NCBI GenBank assembly: GCA_036429605.1
Contig: CM071589.1
Location: 3,968,001 to 4,032,000, forward strand
Reading direction: 5' to 3'
DNA: 64,000 bases
Source of the DNA: Cladobotryum mycophilum
Taxonomy: Eukaryota; Ascomycota; Sordariomycetes; Hypocreales; Hypocreaceae
Shown: positions 31,994-45,384 of the stretch, one piece after another
Layout: each line of letters starts with the position of its first letter
How positions within the stretch are numbered: position 1 is the stretch's first letter
Made by a program: the position numbers and the translations under genes
Notes under the pieces: model-generated
Told to the model about the DNA's origin: nothing
Seen by the model: the letters and a program-made list of their open reading frames with translations, nothing else
Database searches by the model: none

Positions 31994-34900
31994 TCATAAA
32001 CTCATCACGCCTTTACCCTTTGGGGCATTGCCTCCCAACGCCTTACCCAAACCAAGACCCTCGAGCCCCTCGCTTAGTTTCGTCGTCACCATGTCCGGGT
32101 CCGGCTCGTCGCCTCTGATAAACGTCCAGCTTTCTTCCGTGTCGTCGTCTTCCTCGGGCTCTAGCTGGCCGCTCTTGTGCTTGATGAGTGTCTTGGCGTA
32201 CTCCATGTCCCGATAGATAGACTGAATCGCTGTTGCAACGCCGTTCTCCTACAAGTATATTAGTATAAGTATGACTACGTGATGGATTTTGGGTGAGTTG
32301 ATGATAAAGGGGGTAAACGTACCGTACGAATCTGCTCTCCTAAAACGCGAGCCTTCACAATCATGCGCTCATTACGCGTAGCCTCCCACAAAGCTCTACC
32401 AAAGCTATTTGTGCCCCACCGCTTAACCCAAACGCCGACACCAAGGTCCTCTAGTCGGCTTGCAAAGAAGAACTGGTCGCCAAAGAAAGGCCGGATGATT
32501 GTAGGAATGCCAGCTCTTAAGCTTGCGCCTGTTGTACCGGAACCACCATGGTGGGCCGCCGCATCAATCTGGCGGAATAACCAGTCATGTGGTGCCGATT
32601 TAATGACATGAATTTCTGGTGGCATCTGTGGCTCCTCGGCAGGAGCCTTGCTCGGCTCATCCTTGGACGTAATACGGTCAGACCAGCCTTTGGACAGGAT
32701 GCATCGAACGTCGGCCTTGAGGACAGCATCAATAACCTCCTGAGTCATCTTGACAGGATCAGGCACAATGATGGAACCGAATCCAACATAAACAATCTTC
32801 TTGCCATCGTCTCTTGCCTTCTTGATAAAGTCCTGGAGCTCCTGAGGTGGTTGATACTCACCACCCTCATCCAAGAACCAGTAACCTGTGACTCTGATCC
32901 AGTCCGAAAAGTCCAGAGGCGGTGCAACGACACTCGGGCTGAAGTTATACAGGAATGGAACTTTGTTGGGTTGCATCTTCTCCAAGTTTGTGTTTGGCAA
33001 CTCGAGTGTCTTATTCCTCCATCTGTTAACTTGATGAGCTGTAGCCTTCCAGAAAATATTATCAAACATGACGTAGGTCATGTAGTTGTAGGCTCCACCC
33101 ATTTTATGCTCAGGCATAATGAAGGCATGTGGGTATGCTCTCGTTCTTGTCCAAGGCATCGTAAAGGCTCTAAAGTATGGGATGCCGAGCTTCTCTGCGA
33201 TATGAATGCCCGCCATGGCCGAGGGCGATTCAATGAGTAGCTCAGAACCCTCGCAGGCCTTGTACGCTGAATCGAGAAGTTCATCGAGCCAACCTCGGAA
33301 AGTCGCATTTGCCTCGCGGAGGAATGATAGCGTAAACGTTCCATTTTCGATACAGAGACGCATGAGTTCTCCTGGATCACCTTCAACGCATCCGAATTCA
33401 ATGCCATGGGATTCGATCCAACCCTGGAACTCAGCGTGTGTAGCAATCCTCACTTTATGCCCATCTTTGAGCAGTCCTTTGCAAAGTGCGATGTAAGGCT
33501 GAACATCTCCTCTCGAACCAATTGTCAAGCAAGTAATTTTCATTGGGTGCGGTGGCTTAAAGTTGACAAATGATGCCTCCGTCTCGTCAACTAGAATTGT
33601 TGGTGCGTTGGGCAGCCCTGATGTCGACAGAGGTAGCTGAAGCTCATGATCTGGGAACTCTTCCTGTCTCGCAGATTTTAGTGCATCTCGCTCTGCTATG
33701 GCGCTGTCTTCTTCCTCATGCTCTTGTTCCAGTATATCAGACTCTTGGAGGTGCCGACTTGTTTCTAGACTCTGGAGCAACGTGACGGTACAATCATCCC
33801 TGATTTCGGCTGTCCTAAACTCGAAAAATAGCTCCTCGTGGCCACGAATAACAACTACTAGACCCGAATAGCCAAAGCGGAAGCCCTTTTCCTTTTGACC
33901 GTTCTCAATATCCTTGAGGGGCAAGATCAGCTTGGTCCGGGTGCCGGGAAGTAAACTCCGGAAACAAAAGTATTTATTGCTGATATAGATTTTGCCATAC
34001 AGCGGCAGCACACGGACAATGTAACCGAAATAAGTCGCCTGCAATCTCTCAGTGTCAGGAAGTGCAAAGTGCACGCGGAATCGTTCCATGGAGGTTTGAG
34101 TTTTGCCGTCGGCATCCTCTTCAAGTTCATCCTCATCAGGTCTTAGACCAGATGGCTCATCGTAATGTTTGCGCCCACCTTTCCACATGCCGGAAACTTT
34201 CTCAACATAGCCCATAGATTCAGTCGCAAGAAGCGTGCTCATTCGTTTGCTCGTCTTATTCAGATAGTCTGCGAAAGCCCCGGCGCGCTGAAGAGGATAT
34301 GCTCCCATTTTTGTGATGCTTTGCAGTGTTGGTGTTGAAGTTGACGGGGACTCAAAGTGTCCTTGAAATCCTAGCCCTTCACTATGACCGGTTGTCTCGG
34401 CATGTGGAAGCGGGAGCCTAAACCCGTCATCAAGCTCATGATCTTTCTTCTTTGATATGTCTTGACTCGAGGACGGCGAACGTCGCATGGTGGGGCTGTG
34501 GAACACCTCGCTACCCCTGAGAATCTGGCTTGCCGAAGGATCTTCAAAGGCCGATTGGGTGAGGCTGGCAAAACTAGGTTCTTCCATAGAGGAATACAAG
34601 TTGGATTCAGAGGATTCCAAGATTCGTGATGACCTTTTCTCGTCCGCATGGCGACCGCTAACGGATCTTCTGCTGCCACTGAAGCTCCTTCGATGACCCA
34701 GCTCTTTTGGTGTGCTCGTCCCCTCTTGGCTTCGCCCTTTGTGGCGGAATAGATCAATACTGCTAGCTCGAGGGCCAACTTCAGTGCTGGCACGAGGGCT
34801 AGTACCTGTTGATTGAGTCGATAAAGGAGAAAGGGTTGCCTTCACCGGTTCTGAAAGTTTTGTCGTGCGAACTCTATCTACATGGACATCATTCCGGGCT

Positions 34901-36508
34901 CCACCAGTCAGACGTCGTGGTGATGATGGCTCGTCGGCCTTGTCCTTCTCTGCGGCTATCACTTTGGCCGGTGTTGGGTTTTCTGCTGATGCACCTTCGA
35001 CCATGATCTTGATGACGTTGATGGCCTCTTTGCCAAAGGTAAAAAAGGAGAAGAAATACTGCAAGGCATGTAAGTTACACTCTCAGATACAACTTTGAAA
35101 ATAGTGGAAAACACACCTCGTCCATAGCATACGTTTCGTCATTGTCTATCACGCGAATCTTGCAAGTATCCGAGAATTCCATCATCTGGGTATCCTCGAC
35201 ATCAATAATGTTATTGATTGGAAGCGATATTTTGACACTGTCGCCATCGTTGTGGCTTCGAAAGATGACTCTTTGCAGGCTTTTAACCCACTCCTTGGCA
35301 CTTGGAGCGCTATCAGCTCTGAAGTTGTAGGTACGATGACTGGTTACAACAGAGAAATTCACGCCTTCCTTGTCTCTGTCCGTGATATCCGCGGATATGC
35401 CAAATCTTAGATCAATCTGGCCGTGGGGAAAATACAGATGAGTAGAGTCGCGATAATACGACAAGACATCGCCTTTGAGTCGAAACCAGTACCGATTGTA
35501 CTTGGGGTTTCTTTTGCCGCTTTTGGATAGATAGCCGGACTTGGCGACCTCGTGCTGTATTACAATCAGCAACCCGGTTCAAAGTTGGCACGTGGAGAGT
35601 AGGGGGAACTTACCGCCTTCTTGGGGAGATAGGCATAAAAGCAAATATGCTTGGATGTTATATATAGGAAACCCTGGAGAAGAACGCTTTGTAACAACCA
35701 ACACGGATACTCTGCTCAGTATGTCAGATCATGCTACCAAGTAGGCACAGGATATATAAGTTGACGAACCTTCTATAACCCGTTCTGGCTCATCGAATTC
35801 GAAGATTTCCATCAGTCTCTTCGCCAAGGGGCTTGCATCGTCATTGTCGTCTGTTCGACCTACATCGCCAGAGCGCCGTTCGAGATCGAAGCTTGGTCGA
35901 CTGGCCATTTCGGCCTTGGCCTCGAGCATTCTACTCATAACAGGGGCCAAACGAAGCTCCTCCTTGGTTTCTGATGAAGCAACAGCGGACGACGATTCAC
36001 TAGTTTGACTGTGTTCTTCCACCTCCAATGTAGGTTCCGATAACCTGCTAAACTCCTTGTCCGACTTGCTCTTCCGCTTGGGTAATGTCGCAAAGGACTT
36101 TAGTAGTCTATGACCCGAGAGCCTCTTTTTGTGCGATTTCCTTCGTCCCTTCAACCCTTCTAGTATTGTTGTCTGGGCGAGCTCGTGTTCCCGACGACTA
36201 GCTTCCTTGTGGCCTGTTCCGTCGTCCTCGTCGCTACTACTACCATCAAATCGATCGTTGAAGTCGACTCTAGAACCAGCTGCTGCGATGAGACCAAATA
36301 TGCTTTGGTTCATATTTACCGACATGGGCGAGCCCTCGGCAAAGGTCGTCTCCTCTCCGGCATTATCGTCGCTTTGTCGAAGAGGTTCAGGGAGTTCGAT
36401 GGTCGATGCTGTATCTTCTCGGCGTTTCTTGTGAAGCCTGTTGGGACCGTGTCTAGGACTTGATTCTCGGTCGCCCTCGCTGGCGCGGGAGGATGTAGGG
36501 AACGTCAT
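31994..36508 (-). CDS. ATG26: Sterol 3-beta-glucosyltransferase Atg26/Ugt51
   Basis: Five exons, 35770-36508, 35614-35711, 35117-35554, 32323-35058 and 31994-32248, encode 1,421 residues. In order: a disordered Ser/charged N-terminus; a first GRAM domain (YPCWLLQSVLLQGFLYIT); a PH domain (KSGYLSKSGKRNPKYNRYW); a disordered Ser-rich region; a second GRAM domain (ATYFGYIVRVLPLYGK); and a GT28/UDP-glycosyltransferase domain starting ITCLTIGSRGDVQPYIAL, with the donor-site motif HHGGSGTTGASLRAG. The enzyme moves glucose from UDP-glucose to ergosterol at membranes; the GRAM-PH unit binds phosphoinositides. In some fungi it is needed for pexophagy and plant infection. All four introns (54-74 bp) preserve frame and conserved sequence. 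Size and architecture are normal for the family. Confidence 0.96.
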
Positions 36509-38618
36509 GGCGAAAGGTTTGGACTTTTTTCAAACTAAGGTTTCAATTTACAAGCAGAGGCGGCGAGGAGTGGATTATAATTGCAACAAGGTTACCGCGT
36601 GACGCCAAGGTTCGTCGCTATCCGTCGATTTGCGCCGCGGAGTATTGTGGAGGAGAATAAGACTAATGATAAGCATTCAGATGAACAAAGCAAAGAAGGC
36701 GCCGGTTCAACTTCTTTCAGGGTGAAAGGACGCCAGGGACTGACAGCCCAACACAATGCGGCTTAAGAGAGACAGCTTCTTCCCAGCCCAGGAAGATTCG
36801 TTGGGGATTACAACAGTAGGGGGCTGGAGATGCTGCTCCTGTTGATGATGTTGTTTGGAGGTCCGCTAGATAAGGTTCGTAGGCAACACACCGCTGTGAG
36901 AGTGCTGGGGTCCTCTGGGTTTTGGGGGGTTTTGGAGCTGGAGCTTTAGCGGCCAGGGGTTGCCTGTGGTGCTGGGGATACCCGTGGCGCCGGCAGAACC
37001 GCGACCCAGCAAGATCGTGGAGGGCTGCTGATTGGCCCCGCTCACTATCGATAAGATACAGGGAAAGCCTGAGACAGGGCAAAGACAAGACAAGGTGAAT
37101 CGACCAGGGCTTGCTTGAGAGGTACGTAGTAGCGATGACGCGACTGGGTCGACCTGACACTTGGAGTGAATGGCTGCTGATCCCATCCAGGCAGAACCTC
37201 TGAACGCCGATAAGAGACAATAATACAAAGACCTCGTTTTTTCCTTCTTCTTTCGTTTTCGGACGCAGCAATGAAGCAGTGCAGTTCTGATTCACAAAAC
37301 TCCCCGGAAACGAAACCCCCTTGCATTCAGTATTAATTTTGTTTTTGTTTACCGTCTCTCACTCTTTCTTTCAGCTGTTTGGTGACGCAGTCATGTCACA
37401 CCTACACGTCCTCAATCCGTCCAGTCCCGGTGCGGCCTCCACTCTGGCCCATGTGATGCGATCACCGAGAGGCCTGTTCGCTGGGGGTCCAAGGCCAGAC
37501 CCATGGCCAATGGCTATGGCAGTCTCATGACAAAAGAGGAACAATTCACGTCCAACACGCAACAGCTGACGGGCTCAGGGTGCAAATGTGAACGCTTTGG
37601 TCTGAATCATCAGGTACAGTTCACAGCAAAACGTATGATCCTTTTGTACCATCTCCCTCCATCGAGTCAGCATCGCCGCAATAATCTGCCTAGAAATTAA
37701 TTGCTGTCCTACAAGTATTATGCTGCTACTGCATGTTATCCACCAACTGCTTACGGTGCGCTGTCCAGGTTTAGCAACAACGGAATGTAGAATGCAGGGT
37801 CAAGCCTGGGGGAGGAGTTGCTTGACATCTGCCAAATTTGCTGGGTGAGACAGCCAAATCTTCCCAACCAAACTTGCCTTGCTTGCCTCTTTTTCATTCT
37901 CGCATTGAGTCTTGAGCTGTCTCACAAGTCCAAAAGAGTCCTTCCGAAGAAGTGAGTGCCTAAATGACTCACTTGGCAGCGAGTCTTGCGAGGCACCGGA
38001 ACACCGGAACCTCATCCACTCCTCGAAGGTGTCGGTCGGGGAACGGCGATTGGATGACTTCGCTGGTGCGTATCACCGCAGACGGCGACATGCAGCGGCG
38101 GAGAAGTGATGAAGTACAAAATGGAGCACAATGAATATTTTTGTTTCACTAGTTATGTCGGCTGGAATGCTTGAGCCGCAAGATACAGAGGTCTTCCGCC
38201 AAATGGAGAGCTCTCATTTTTATCATATCTGTGTGTGGGTGGTGCTCGAGTAGACGACAAAATCACTTCCATATGAATGAGTCTGTTAATAAAGAATAGA
38301 CGAAGAAAAATAAACCAGAGTTCAAGATAAACTATAAATTCGAAGATCTTGAGAATTTATTTATATAATTATTTCATCCGGATCAATCACCAGCCATGAG
38401 GGCTAGCTCTCTAGTTAGGAGTTGACTCCCGTCGCCGCTCCAGCTTCCTCCTAGACACATTGAACTTTAGTGTACTGTCGCATTCCACAACAACAGTGCC
38501 ATTACTATAGTATCTAGCTACATCTGACTGGCCAACACTATAATCAACAGGATTTTATCTAAATATTATTTCGTATGTCTTATTGGAATTCTTTCAATTC
38601 ATCCTATTTCGTGCAACA
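36509..38618. other. Intergenic, divergent upstream regions of ATG26 and GNA1
   Basis: 2.1 kb between two divergent genes. A TGACTCA site lies at 37965-37971, and an AT-rich patch covers about 38270-38370. Open frames at 36717-37295 (minus) and elsewhere have no coding character. No gene is supported. Confidence 0.55.
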
Positions 38619-39207
38619 ATGGCTGGTTCGAGCCCCATGTTCCCCGCATCCCTCATCTCAAGCGAAACTGCTGTATCTCTACCAGAGGGCTTCAAAATCC
38701 GTCCTCTGGAAAAGGGCGACTATGCTAAAGGCTTCCTCGAATGTCTACGCGACTTGACCTGGATGGGAAATCTCACAGAGGCCGAGTTCAATGAGCGATA
38801 TGATGAAATGAGCTCCCTGGGCAAAGGCCCGTATTACTACCTAGTCATTGAACACCAAGGCCGAGTTGTTGGTACTGGTGCCGTTATTGTTGAGAAGAAA
38901 TTGTAAGCTGCATAAGAATATCTTCAACTTTATTACATAAAGTATGGATTAGATCTAACTCATGATCAGCATCCATAATCGTGCCCTTGTCGGGCATGTC
39001 GAGGAGATTTGTATTGCCAAAGAGCATCAAGGCAACGGGATGGGACTGATAATGGTCAATGCCTTGAACTCGGTTGCAGCGAACGCTGGATGTTACAAGA
39101 CAATCCTCAATTGTGGTCCCAAGAATGAGCCATTCTATGAGAAATGCGGCTACACCAACTCAGGCATGGAGATGGTGCGTAATCTAAGAGAGTGGAAGGA
39201 GTCGTAG
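38619..39207 (+). CDS. GNA1: Glucosamine-6-phosphate N-acetyltransferase
   Basis: Exons 38619-38902 and 38970-39207 (67-bp intron) encode 173 residues; yeast Gna1 has 159. The GNAT fold is clear: IRPLEKGDYAKGFLECL at the start, and the acetyl-CoA loop QGNGMG (a QxxGxG/A motif) after HVEEICIAKEH. It ends in NCGPKNEPFYEKCGY, typical of Gna1. It acetylates glucosamine-6-phosphate with acetyl-CoA in the cytosol, one step of UDP-GlcNAc synthesis for chitin, N-glycans and GPI anchors. The intron splits a Phe codon and frame continues exactly. The start is the first ATG with CAACA context. Confidence 0.95.
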
Positions 39208-39565
39208 ATAAGGAATAGTTTTTAGTTAGAAGATCAATTCAGGCTTTATAAAACAACTAGTTTTGGCCTCTAGGCAGCCACCATTTGAGCTCTAAGCATA
39301 CACATATAAACACCAAACGTTATATCTTTCCCGGCTGTTATAGCAAGACTCAAGCTAGCCCTCCAGCTCTGATTCTACCGACGCCTTTATCCCTACATAT
39401 ACAATACAATAAATTGAAACAAAAATTCTCACTACATCCTGCGACTTTATGATAACTACCGCCGACCAATAGTCGTGTTGTATCTGACAGCCAATTCTAC
39501 ATATCTCCTCTCCAAATATGCCCTGGCCGTCATGATGTTCGTAAATGTTCACAGCTAGAGGGTTC
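39208..39565. other. Convergent 3' region between GNA1 and CMR1
   Basis: 358 bp of AT-rich sequence between two convergent stop codons. Nothing else is seen. Confidence 0.6.
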
Positions 39566-41167
39566 TCATTGCCACAAGAAAAGTTTGCCACTCGCCGTAC
39601 CCCCGGCCACCCAATCCATGGTTGGATGAAAGTGTGCAACTGCTGGTACAGCAGAGATGCCTTCTCCTTCCAACTGCGCTAGCTGGTCACCATTTGACGC
39701 GAAGACATCAATAAATCGATTCATATTGCCAATGGCAAACTTTTGAATGCCATCGCGCGGCTGCTTTTGCCATTGAGGCTTCAATATTGTAACCCACCTG
39801 CCAGTCTGGTTGTTATGTCGGACTGTGTGCGTAGGGTTCATCTTTTTGGCAGAAATATCATGGCCAGCTTTCCATGTCCCAGCATCTGAGAAGTCGTAAA
39901 TTTTAATCGTATCATCATAGGATGATGTAGCAATGTGGCCACCAGCACTCCAAGAAGCATGAGATACGGACAAACGGGATTCATGCTCGCCTAATAGAGC
40001 GGGGTGCCGCAAGTCGCCTTTTCCAGAAATCTTTCGGATGTCCCAAATCTTCAAAGTTCTGTCGAGCGAGGCAGTGGCTATCAGATGCGACTGCAGTGGG
40101 TGAAGTGAAAAACCTCCTATTTTTTGATCCGACAAATGCCATAGTTCTTCACCATTTGGTACTCTAATGTCATAACGTCCCACACTTCCATCTAATGTAG
40201 AAAAATAGAGCATGTTCGGCTCAGAGTACGAAATTTCCAACGCTGAGAGAGGCATGTCGGTGTCGCCCGGCGGAGCAAACACCTGGACGGAAATGCCCTT
40301 GGAAAGGTCCATTTTTCGTATAGATGAATCATAGGACGCCGAGTAGACCGTATTAGGGTCAGCAGGTGAGAATGCAAAAGACGTTATAGTCCTAGAGTGT
40401 GTCTTGAAGGCTGAAATAACGGGATCGGGCACTTCAGTATCCTCATCCACATCATCTACTTCTGGAGCAGTCTGTGAGGCGTCAAATATGCCCATGGCTC
40501 CTTCTTTGTCCCCCGCGAAGATTACCGGCTTCTCTTCACTAGGATGGAAGCCTAGAGCATATACTCTTTGTGGGGTAATTTTGATATCTGGGATTGGCAA
40601 CTGTTACAATAAGGTCTACAGTGGAAAGAGGTTATAGAACATACCGTTTGGGGCCCAATGCTGGTATAATTTCAAACCACTCATACGCAACCTCAGATCC
40701 TTCAAGCCCTGGTCCGTCGTCTCTTTGACGTCGTCTACCGTAAATGTTCTCACCCCAGGCTGTGCCCCGCGGAAGAGCTCTTTAACGACTGAAACGCCGT
40801 TCTCCCATTTTTTGCCTTCAACACCGATGTTTCCGAGATCCAGATCGCCGTTGACGCGAAGCTTCTTTGCCTTTGCTTTTTGGGCCTCGTGCTCTGCCTC
40901 GATCTCGTATTTTCTCTTCAAGGTGCTATCATCAGCATCCAAGCCAGCTAGCCGAGAGCTTTTTCTCAAGCTTCTTCTAGGCTCTGCTTGTACTGGCTCG
41001 GCGCGTGTCTTTTTCTTTGCCGCCGATTTTTTCGGGGCGACCTTCTCCGGGATAATTTTCTTTGCCGCCGTTGATATATCAGATAATATGGCCTTATTGG
41101 CTTCCATGTTTTCGAGCCTACGGCGCTCAAAGGCGCTGAGGCCGTCGCCTTCCTTCTTAGCCGGCAT
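39566..41167 (-). CDS. CMR1: WD40 DNA damage-binding protein Cmr1
   Basis: Exons 40645-41167 and 39566-40587 (57-bp intron) encode 514 residues, close to yeast Cmr1 (522). The N-terminus is basic and helical (SAFERRRLENMEANKAIL, then AAKKKTRAEP) and carries RRSLRKSSRL. A seven-bladed propeller region follows, with ALGFHPSEEKPVIFAGDKEG, SYDSSIRKMDL and SLDRTLKIWDIRK as typical WD units. Cmr1 binds UV-damaged DNA and histones and gathers in an intranuclear quality-control site under replication stress. The start ATG opens MPAKKEGDGLSAFE, as in relatives. It is divergent from the Mtf2-like gene. Confidence 0.93.
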
Positions 41168-41540
41168 TGTGGATGGTGCGTGATGTGGAACGTGAAAAGG
41201 GGTGTTAAGATCTGAGATTGAAAAGATGAGTATGTTTGCGATGCAGCAAAAGTAGCACAGCAACTTACTACAGGTCAATGGAAAGTGAACAGTAGATGAG
41301 ACGAAACTGGTGATGCGCATGCGCAAAGCGCGACGGCCGCGTTCCTGTAAATTGATTTCATGGCGCGAAATCACGAGGAAAATGGGGCCACTTTAGCTGT
41401 GGGTCTCTTTGCTTCAATGAGGAATTCTACCGAAGCTTACCCGGTCAATAACTAGAAGATAATCACTACCAGTTTTCATGATACCCTGAAATTTTGTGTT
41501 GACAATCAAAAAGCATTGATAGTTTCTGAACATTGTAATC
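41168..41540. promoter_or_regulatory. Shared upstream region of CMR1 (-) and the Mtf2-like gene (+)
   Basis: 373 bp between two divergent start codons must contain both promoters. No motif stands out. Confidence 0.5.
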
Positions 41541-42800
41541 ATGCAGTCTACTCTACTTCCGTTCTTGTATCAAACTAGAACACTTGGGAGAGCTTTGGGA
41601 ACTCCTTCTGTCTTCAATTTCACTCGACTTGCACATTCATTACGAAAGCCTCAGGCTCAGAAACCAGACAACTCTATTCCATTCATATGGGACTCTGCAG
41701 AATCACCAGGTGATATAGCCGATGGCCCAGCCAGGGTCTCTACCATCACACCTTCAGAGGCGCAAATCTTTAAGGGCATTTTTGATGAGATTGCCCAGGG
41801 GAAAATGACCCCTGCCAGAAAACGGTCCTCGGCATCACAGGCAGATTTTCAAGATGCCACTACACCCGGCAGCGAGGTAGATAGATCTAGCTCAGGTTCT
41901 AAACCAAGTGGAATGGCTCGGTCTATTGTTGAGCAAGCCCGTGTTACTGAGTTTCGGGAAAAGTTTCTGAGACGGTACCCCCAGTCACTCCAAAATGCTG
42001 CGCAAATAGCGCTGGGCTTATATGAGTTGAAGCCAGGGGAAACGGATTCTAGGAAGGGCCGGTTTATTGAAACGGACGAGGATGACAAAAGAACACGGAG
42101 AGAGCGTGCGAAATACGATCTGGCCCGGACAAAGGAGCTGGAAAGGGTAGAATCTCTTATGAACAGCTGCGAAACCGACGAGGCATTGTGGAGGGTGCTC
42201 GAGAAGGAGGTATTCTCACTGCCAGCGAAGCTAGGGATAATGCAAGACACAGCGAAGCCGTCAGAAAGCAAAAAGTCGAAAGCTGCATCTAGGAAAGAAA
42301 CAGAAAGCGAGGAATCAGCCGCAGAAAACGGAGAAGACGAAAAACGCATCATGGATGTTCATGGTCCACTCTATTCACAGTTTATCAGCACAGCACTCGG
42401 GCTTTTCGAAACTGCCTTTGCTCATCCGTCGCCATATGTATTCCAGATCCTCCCTCGCGTCAAGGAACTCGGACTGCCTTCATATGTTCTAGGTGTCTCT
42501 ACACCATTTTATTCAAGACTGGCCAAGATATACTGGCAGCGTTTCGGTGACGCTAATTCTGCTCTGGATATACTACAGGAGATGAATTCTGTGGGGCTAT
42601 ATGCAGACAAGGATGTGACGGAACTATTGGGCGCGATTCGTGATAATCTTCATAATTGCACCTGGGGAGCCCAGGGCCAATTTGTCATGGCGATGATGGA
42701 GTCTCCGCCGTACGACAGTGGTTTGATGCAGAGACTGGACGGCATGGAGGAGGCTATGCGACAGTCGCTTTATGAGGCAGGGGGCTATGCACCACGATGA
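41541..42800 (+). CDS. Mtf2-like mitochondrial protein
   Basis: A single-exon frame of 419 residues. The first 35 residues are rich in Arg, Ser and hydrophobic residues with no acidic residue (MQSTLLPFLYQTRTLGRALG), as in a mitochondrial presequence. The C-terminal half (from about WRVLEKEVF through HGPLYSQFISTALGLFE, YVLGVSTPFYSRLAKIYW and NSALDILQEMNSVGL) resembles the Mtf2/Nam1-like C-terminal domain of fungal proteins. Yeast Mtf2/Nam1 acts with mitochondrial RNA polymerase in transcript maturation and translation, so a role in mitochondrial gene expression is the likely one. The assignment rests on pattern memory, not on an alignment. A PPR-like helical protein is the alternative. Residues about 230-270 form a low-complexity charged insert. 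Confidence 0.75.
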   Translation: MQSTLLPFLYQTRTLGRALGTPSVFNFTRLAHSLRKPQAQKPDNSIPFIWDSAESPGDIADGPARVSTITPSEAQIFKGIFDEIAQGKMTPARKRSSASQADFQDATTPGSEVDRSSSGSKPSGMARSIVEQARVTEFREKFLRRYPQSLQNAAQIALGLYELKPGETDSRKGRFIETDEDDKRTRRERAKYDLARTKELERVESLMNSCETDEALWRVLEKEVFSLPAKLGIMQDTAKPSESKKSKAASRKETESEESAAENGEDEKRIMDVHGPLYSQFISTALGLFETAFAHPSPYVFQILPRVKELGLPSYVLGVSTPFYSRLAKIYWQRFGDANSALDILQEMNSVGLYADKDVTELLGAIRDNLHNCTWGAQGQFVMAMMESPPYDSGLMQRLDGMEEAMRQSLYEAGGYAPR

Positions 42801-45384
42801 AGATGGAATAACACACTGAGTTTTTACAAAGCACTTCATTTTCCTTTGGTTCCAGTCATGGCTGCCTAGTTGAAAGCGCTGGTACGGATACTGGTACGCC
42901 GGACGAATGGATACCCCTATATTTTCTGTATCATCAAGATATCGGTTGTTCCCCCCATATCTGTTTAGACTGTGGATGTGAAAGTTATATGTCAACTTGC
43001 AGAGCATCCATCATAAATCTCAACTTAGTTCAATGTACCAAACACACAAACTCCATTATGCATGCAAACCGAGATTATGCTAAGGACTGGTCATAAAGAC
43101 TAAACGACAGCTAGTTGGAGATAATATTCAATTACATAGACTCTCAAAATGACCTGTGGCAGTGGTGCTGACGCCAAATTGCAAGGGAAGTACGGGAAAG
43201 ATGGGGGTTTCATCAACAAGGCACTCCCAGTCCACGGAGCGGTGACCAAAGACGCAGCCATTGCTGATCCTCTATTGTCTATTGCAGATCATTCTGGTAG
43301 CATGTTCCAGATACATGACACAAATCGGAGAATACAATCCAAACCTGACCAGTTGGGGTTTGTTCTAACAGTCCAATACATGGAGATGATCTCATAAAAA
43401 CCATGTATCTAGAAGTGATCACTAGCATCCATATGGGGAAGAAAAACACTGCTGGTACTGATGAAAGTGAGAGATGATAGAATTTGTAAATATCACAAAT
43501 GAGATAGATGTAAATAGAGTGATATAGCGAATCACGGACAACGAGAAGAATGAACAGGAACAGGAGCAATGTCTAGAAACTAGATGAACCCAATGCGCTC
43601 TCTGTGAGTCGCTGTCTGGCGGCGATGGAATTTTCAGGCGGATCAAGACCACATAAACAGGGCGCAATCATGGCTTTAGGCCGGAAACAAGCTACGGAGA
43701 GATTAATTGTTAAACAACAAATGCAACCATGAATTCATACGTTGATAGGTTGCCATTTAGGTGAAGCTTTGCGAACGGGGAGCTTCGAACGCTCTGAATC
43801 CTTCAAAACGCTAGCTTAGCTCTTCACGCTACACCGGTTGCAGAGAAAGGAAATGATAGTGATGCTCAAGTATCTTTGTTTTATATGTACTTCTGCTGTA
43901 TACAAGTATAAGCGAGTACCTAGCGCGCTTCATGTTGAAATACCGGTATTGGGTCTCAGTTTGATGATGATACAGAGCAGCAGAGACATTTGCCCTTGGC
44001 ATTGGTAAGGAAAACTACGTCAAAACTCAGTAATGTTAGAGCTCGTCTAGAGAGTCTCCAAGAAGAAGTTCAAAGAAAGAATGTTGAAGATCAGTCTATC
44101 AAGGTCAAACCTGCTGATCCCTAAAGCCATGGCTTGCGTTATCTTTCAAAAAACACGTGTGAAAATGTGCAGGCAGGGTACGTCGGCAGATGGAGTGCCC
44201 CTCTTGTGTTCAGGGCTCTTTTTTAGTGATCTTGCGGAGCCAATAGTGGGCCATGATCCTCTGACGTAGTGCCGTAAGGCGCTGTAAGGCGTTGTTTAGT
44301 GGGCAAAGCTCTGGAGTTCTGGCCTAAAGCCACGCCTATTTTTAGGCCTAAGTTATTTGGGCACTATCTTACCATGATTGATACTTGACCCGAACAAGAC
44401 ACAGCGTTGAACCAGCTTAATCTTCTTCACGCACATGCTGCATGGAGGCGCTCTGACTCAAAACCGCCATCAGCCATTCCGCGAGGCTCACCTAGCTCTT
44501 GGCGAAAGCTACCCCCGCAACCCCGGTCCGTCGCAAGTTGACGCTCAAACGCCTGGGCATCATCATGGGGCTACCAGCTTGGTTCAATAGTGCCATGGCC
44601 AGCAACACAAAACGGTTGAAGCTTACGAAACCTTTGTGAAAGCGCGGTCAATCGGGTGATTTGACAGGCCAGCCGAAGGATAGGATGAGATACCGTCAAG
44701 ATCTTTGGACCCTTCATTTGGGTGGGTTGGCACATACCAGTGTAGATCAGAGTTTCTACCCCATACCATCCTCACACCACGAGTAGAAGCTCTCAAGGTT
44801 ACTTCGTGGTAATCTCCACACTGAGGTTTCACTCGATGACCGGATAGCTCCCAACTTCACCTTATTGGCCCAGTCATACCGACTCGCAAAGCCATGGTCT
44901 GCCTGACGCCCCCTTCATCTCAAACGCGGCTGAACTAGCTCACAGGGCTGAAGAAGAAGTACTTCAACACTAACGACAATATGCTCCAAGACAAACGCAC
45001 GGTATTATTTCTAAATGATCCAATAGAGATCGCGAACTGCAGGTTGTGGACCGTTCAAGTGAATCCAGTCCTATCAGCATTGAATCTCAGAGCCACAGGA
45101 GAAGACATGGCGGTTCAACACGAGACGCCAATTTGGCGACAGCCATGTCGGCATCTTGAAACCAGCCGGCCATGCAGTGGCTGAGATGGAATTGATACAC
45201 CCGGTACATGCTCTCGATCGCATATATAGAGGAAGATGACCGCCCTGTTGAGGGCGTCTCGACTCTCTCTTCTACCAACCAACACACGTCTTCCCTAAGT
45301 TGAGCTCTTCCAAACTATATCCTGTCGCTCATTTTCTTCTTATAATTCTCTTCTTCTGTGATACCCAATTTTATTATCTTTAAA
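42801..45384. other. Intergenic, 2.6 kb
   Basis: No supported gene. An 82-codon ATG frame at 43149-43397 has no recognisable content. A 10-bp tandem pair (GCCGTAAGGC/GCTGTAAGGC, 44271-44290), a TGACTCA site at 44454-44460 and an ACACGTGT near 44152 are the only patterns noted. The last few hundred bases should be the promoter of the PLAC8 gene. Confidence 0.5.

Noticed and set aside
42801..45384. Transposon remnant in the 2.6-kb gap
   Set aside because: No terminal repeats, target-site duplications or transposase/reverse-transcriptase-like frames were visible.
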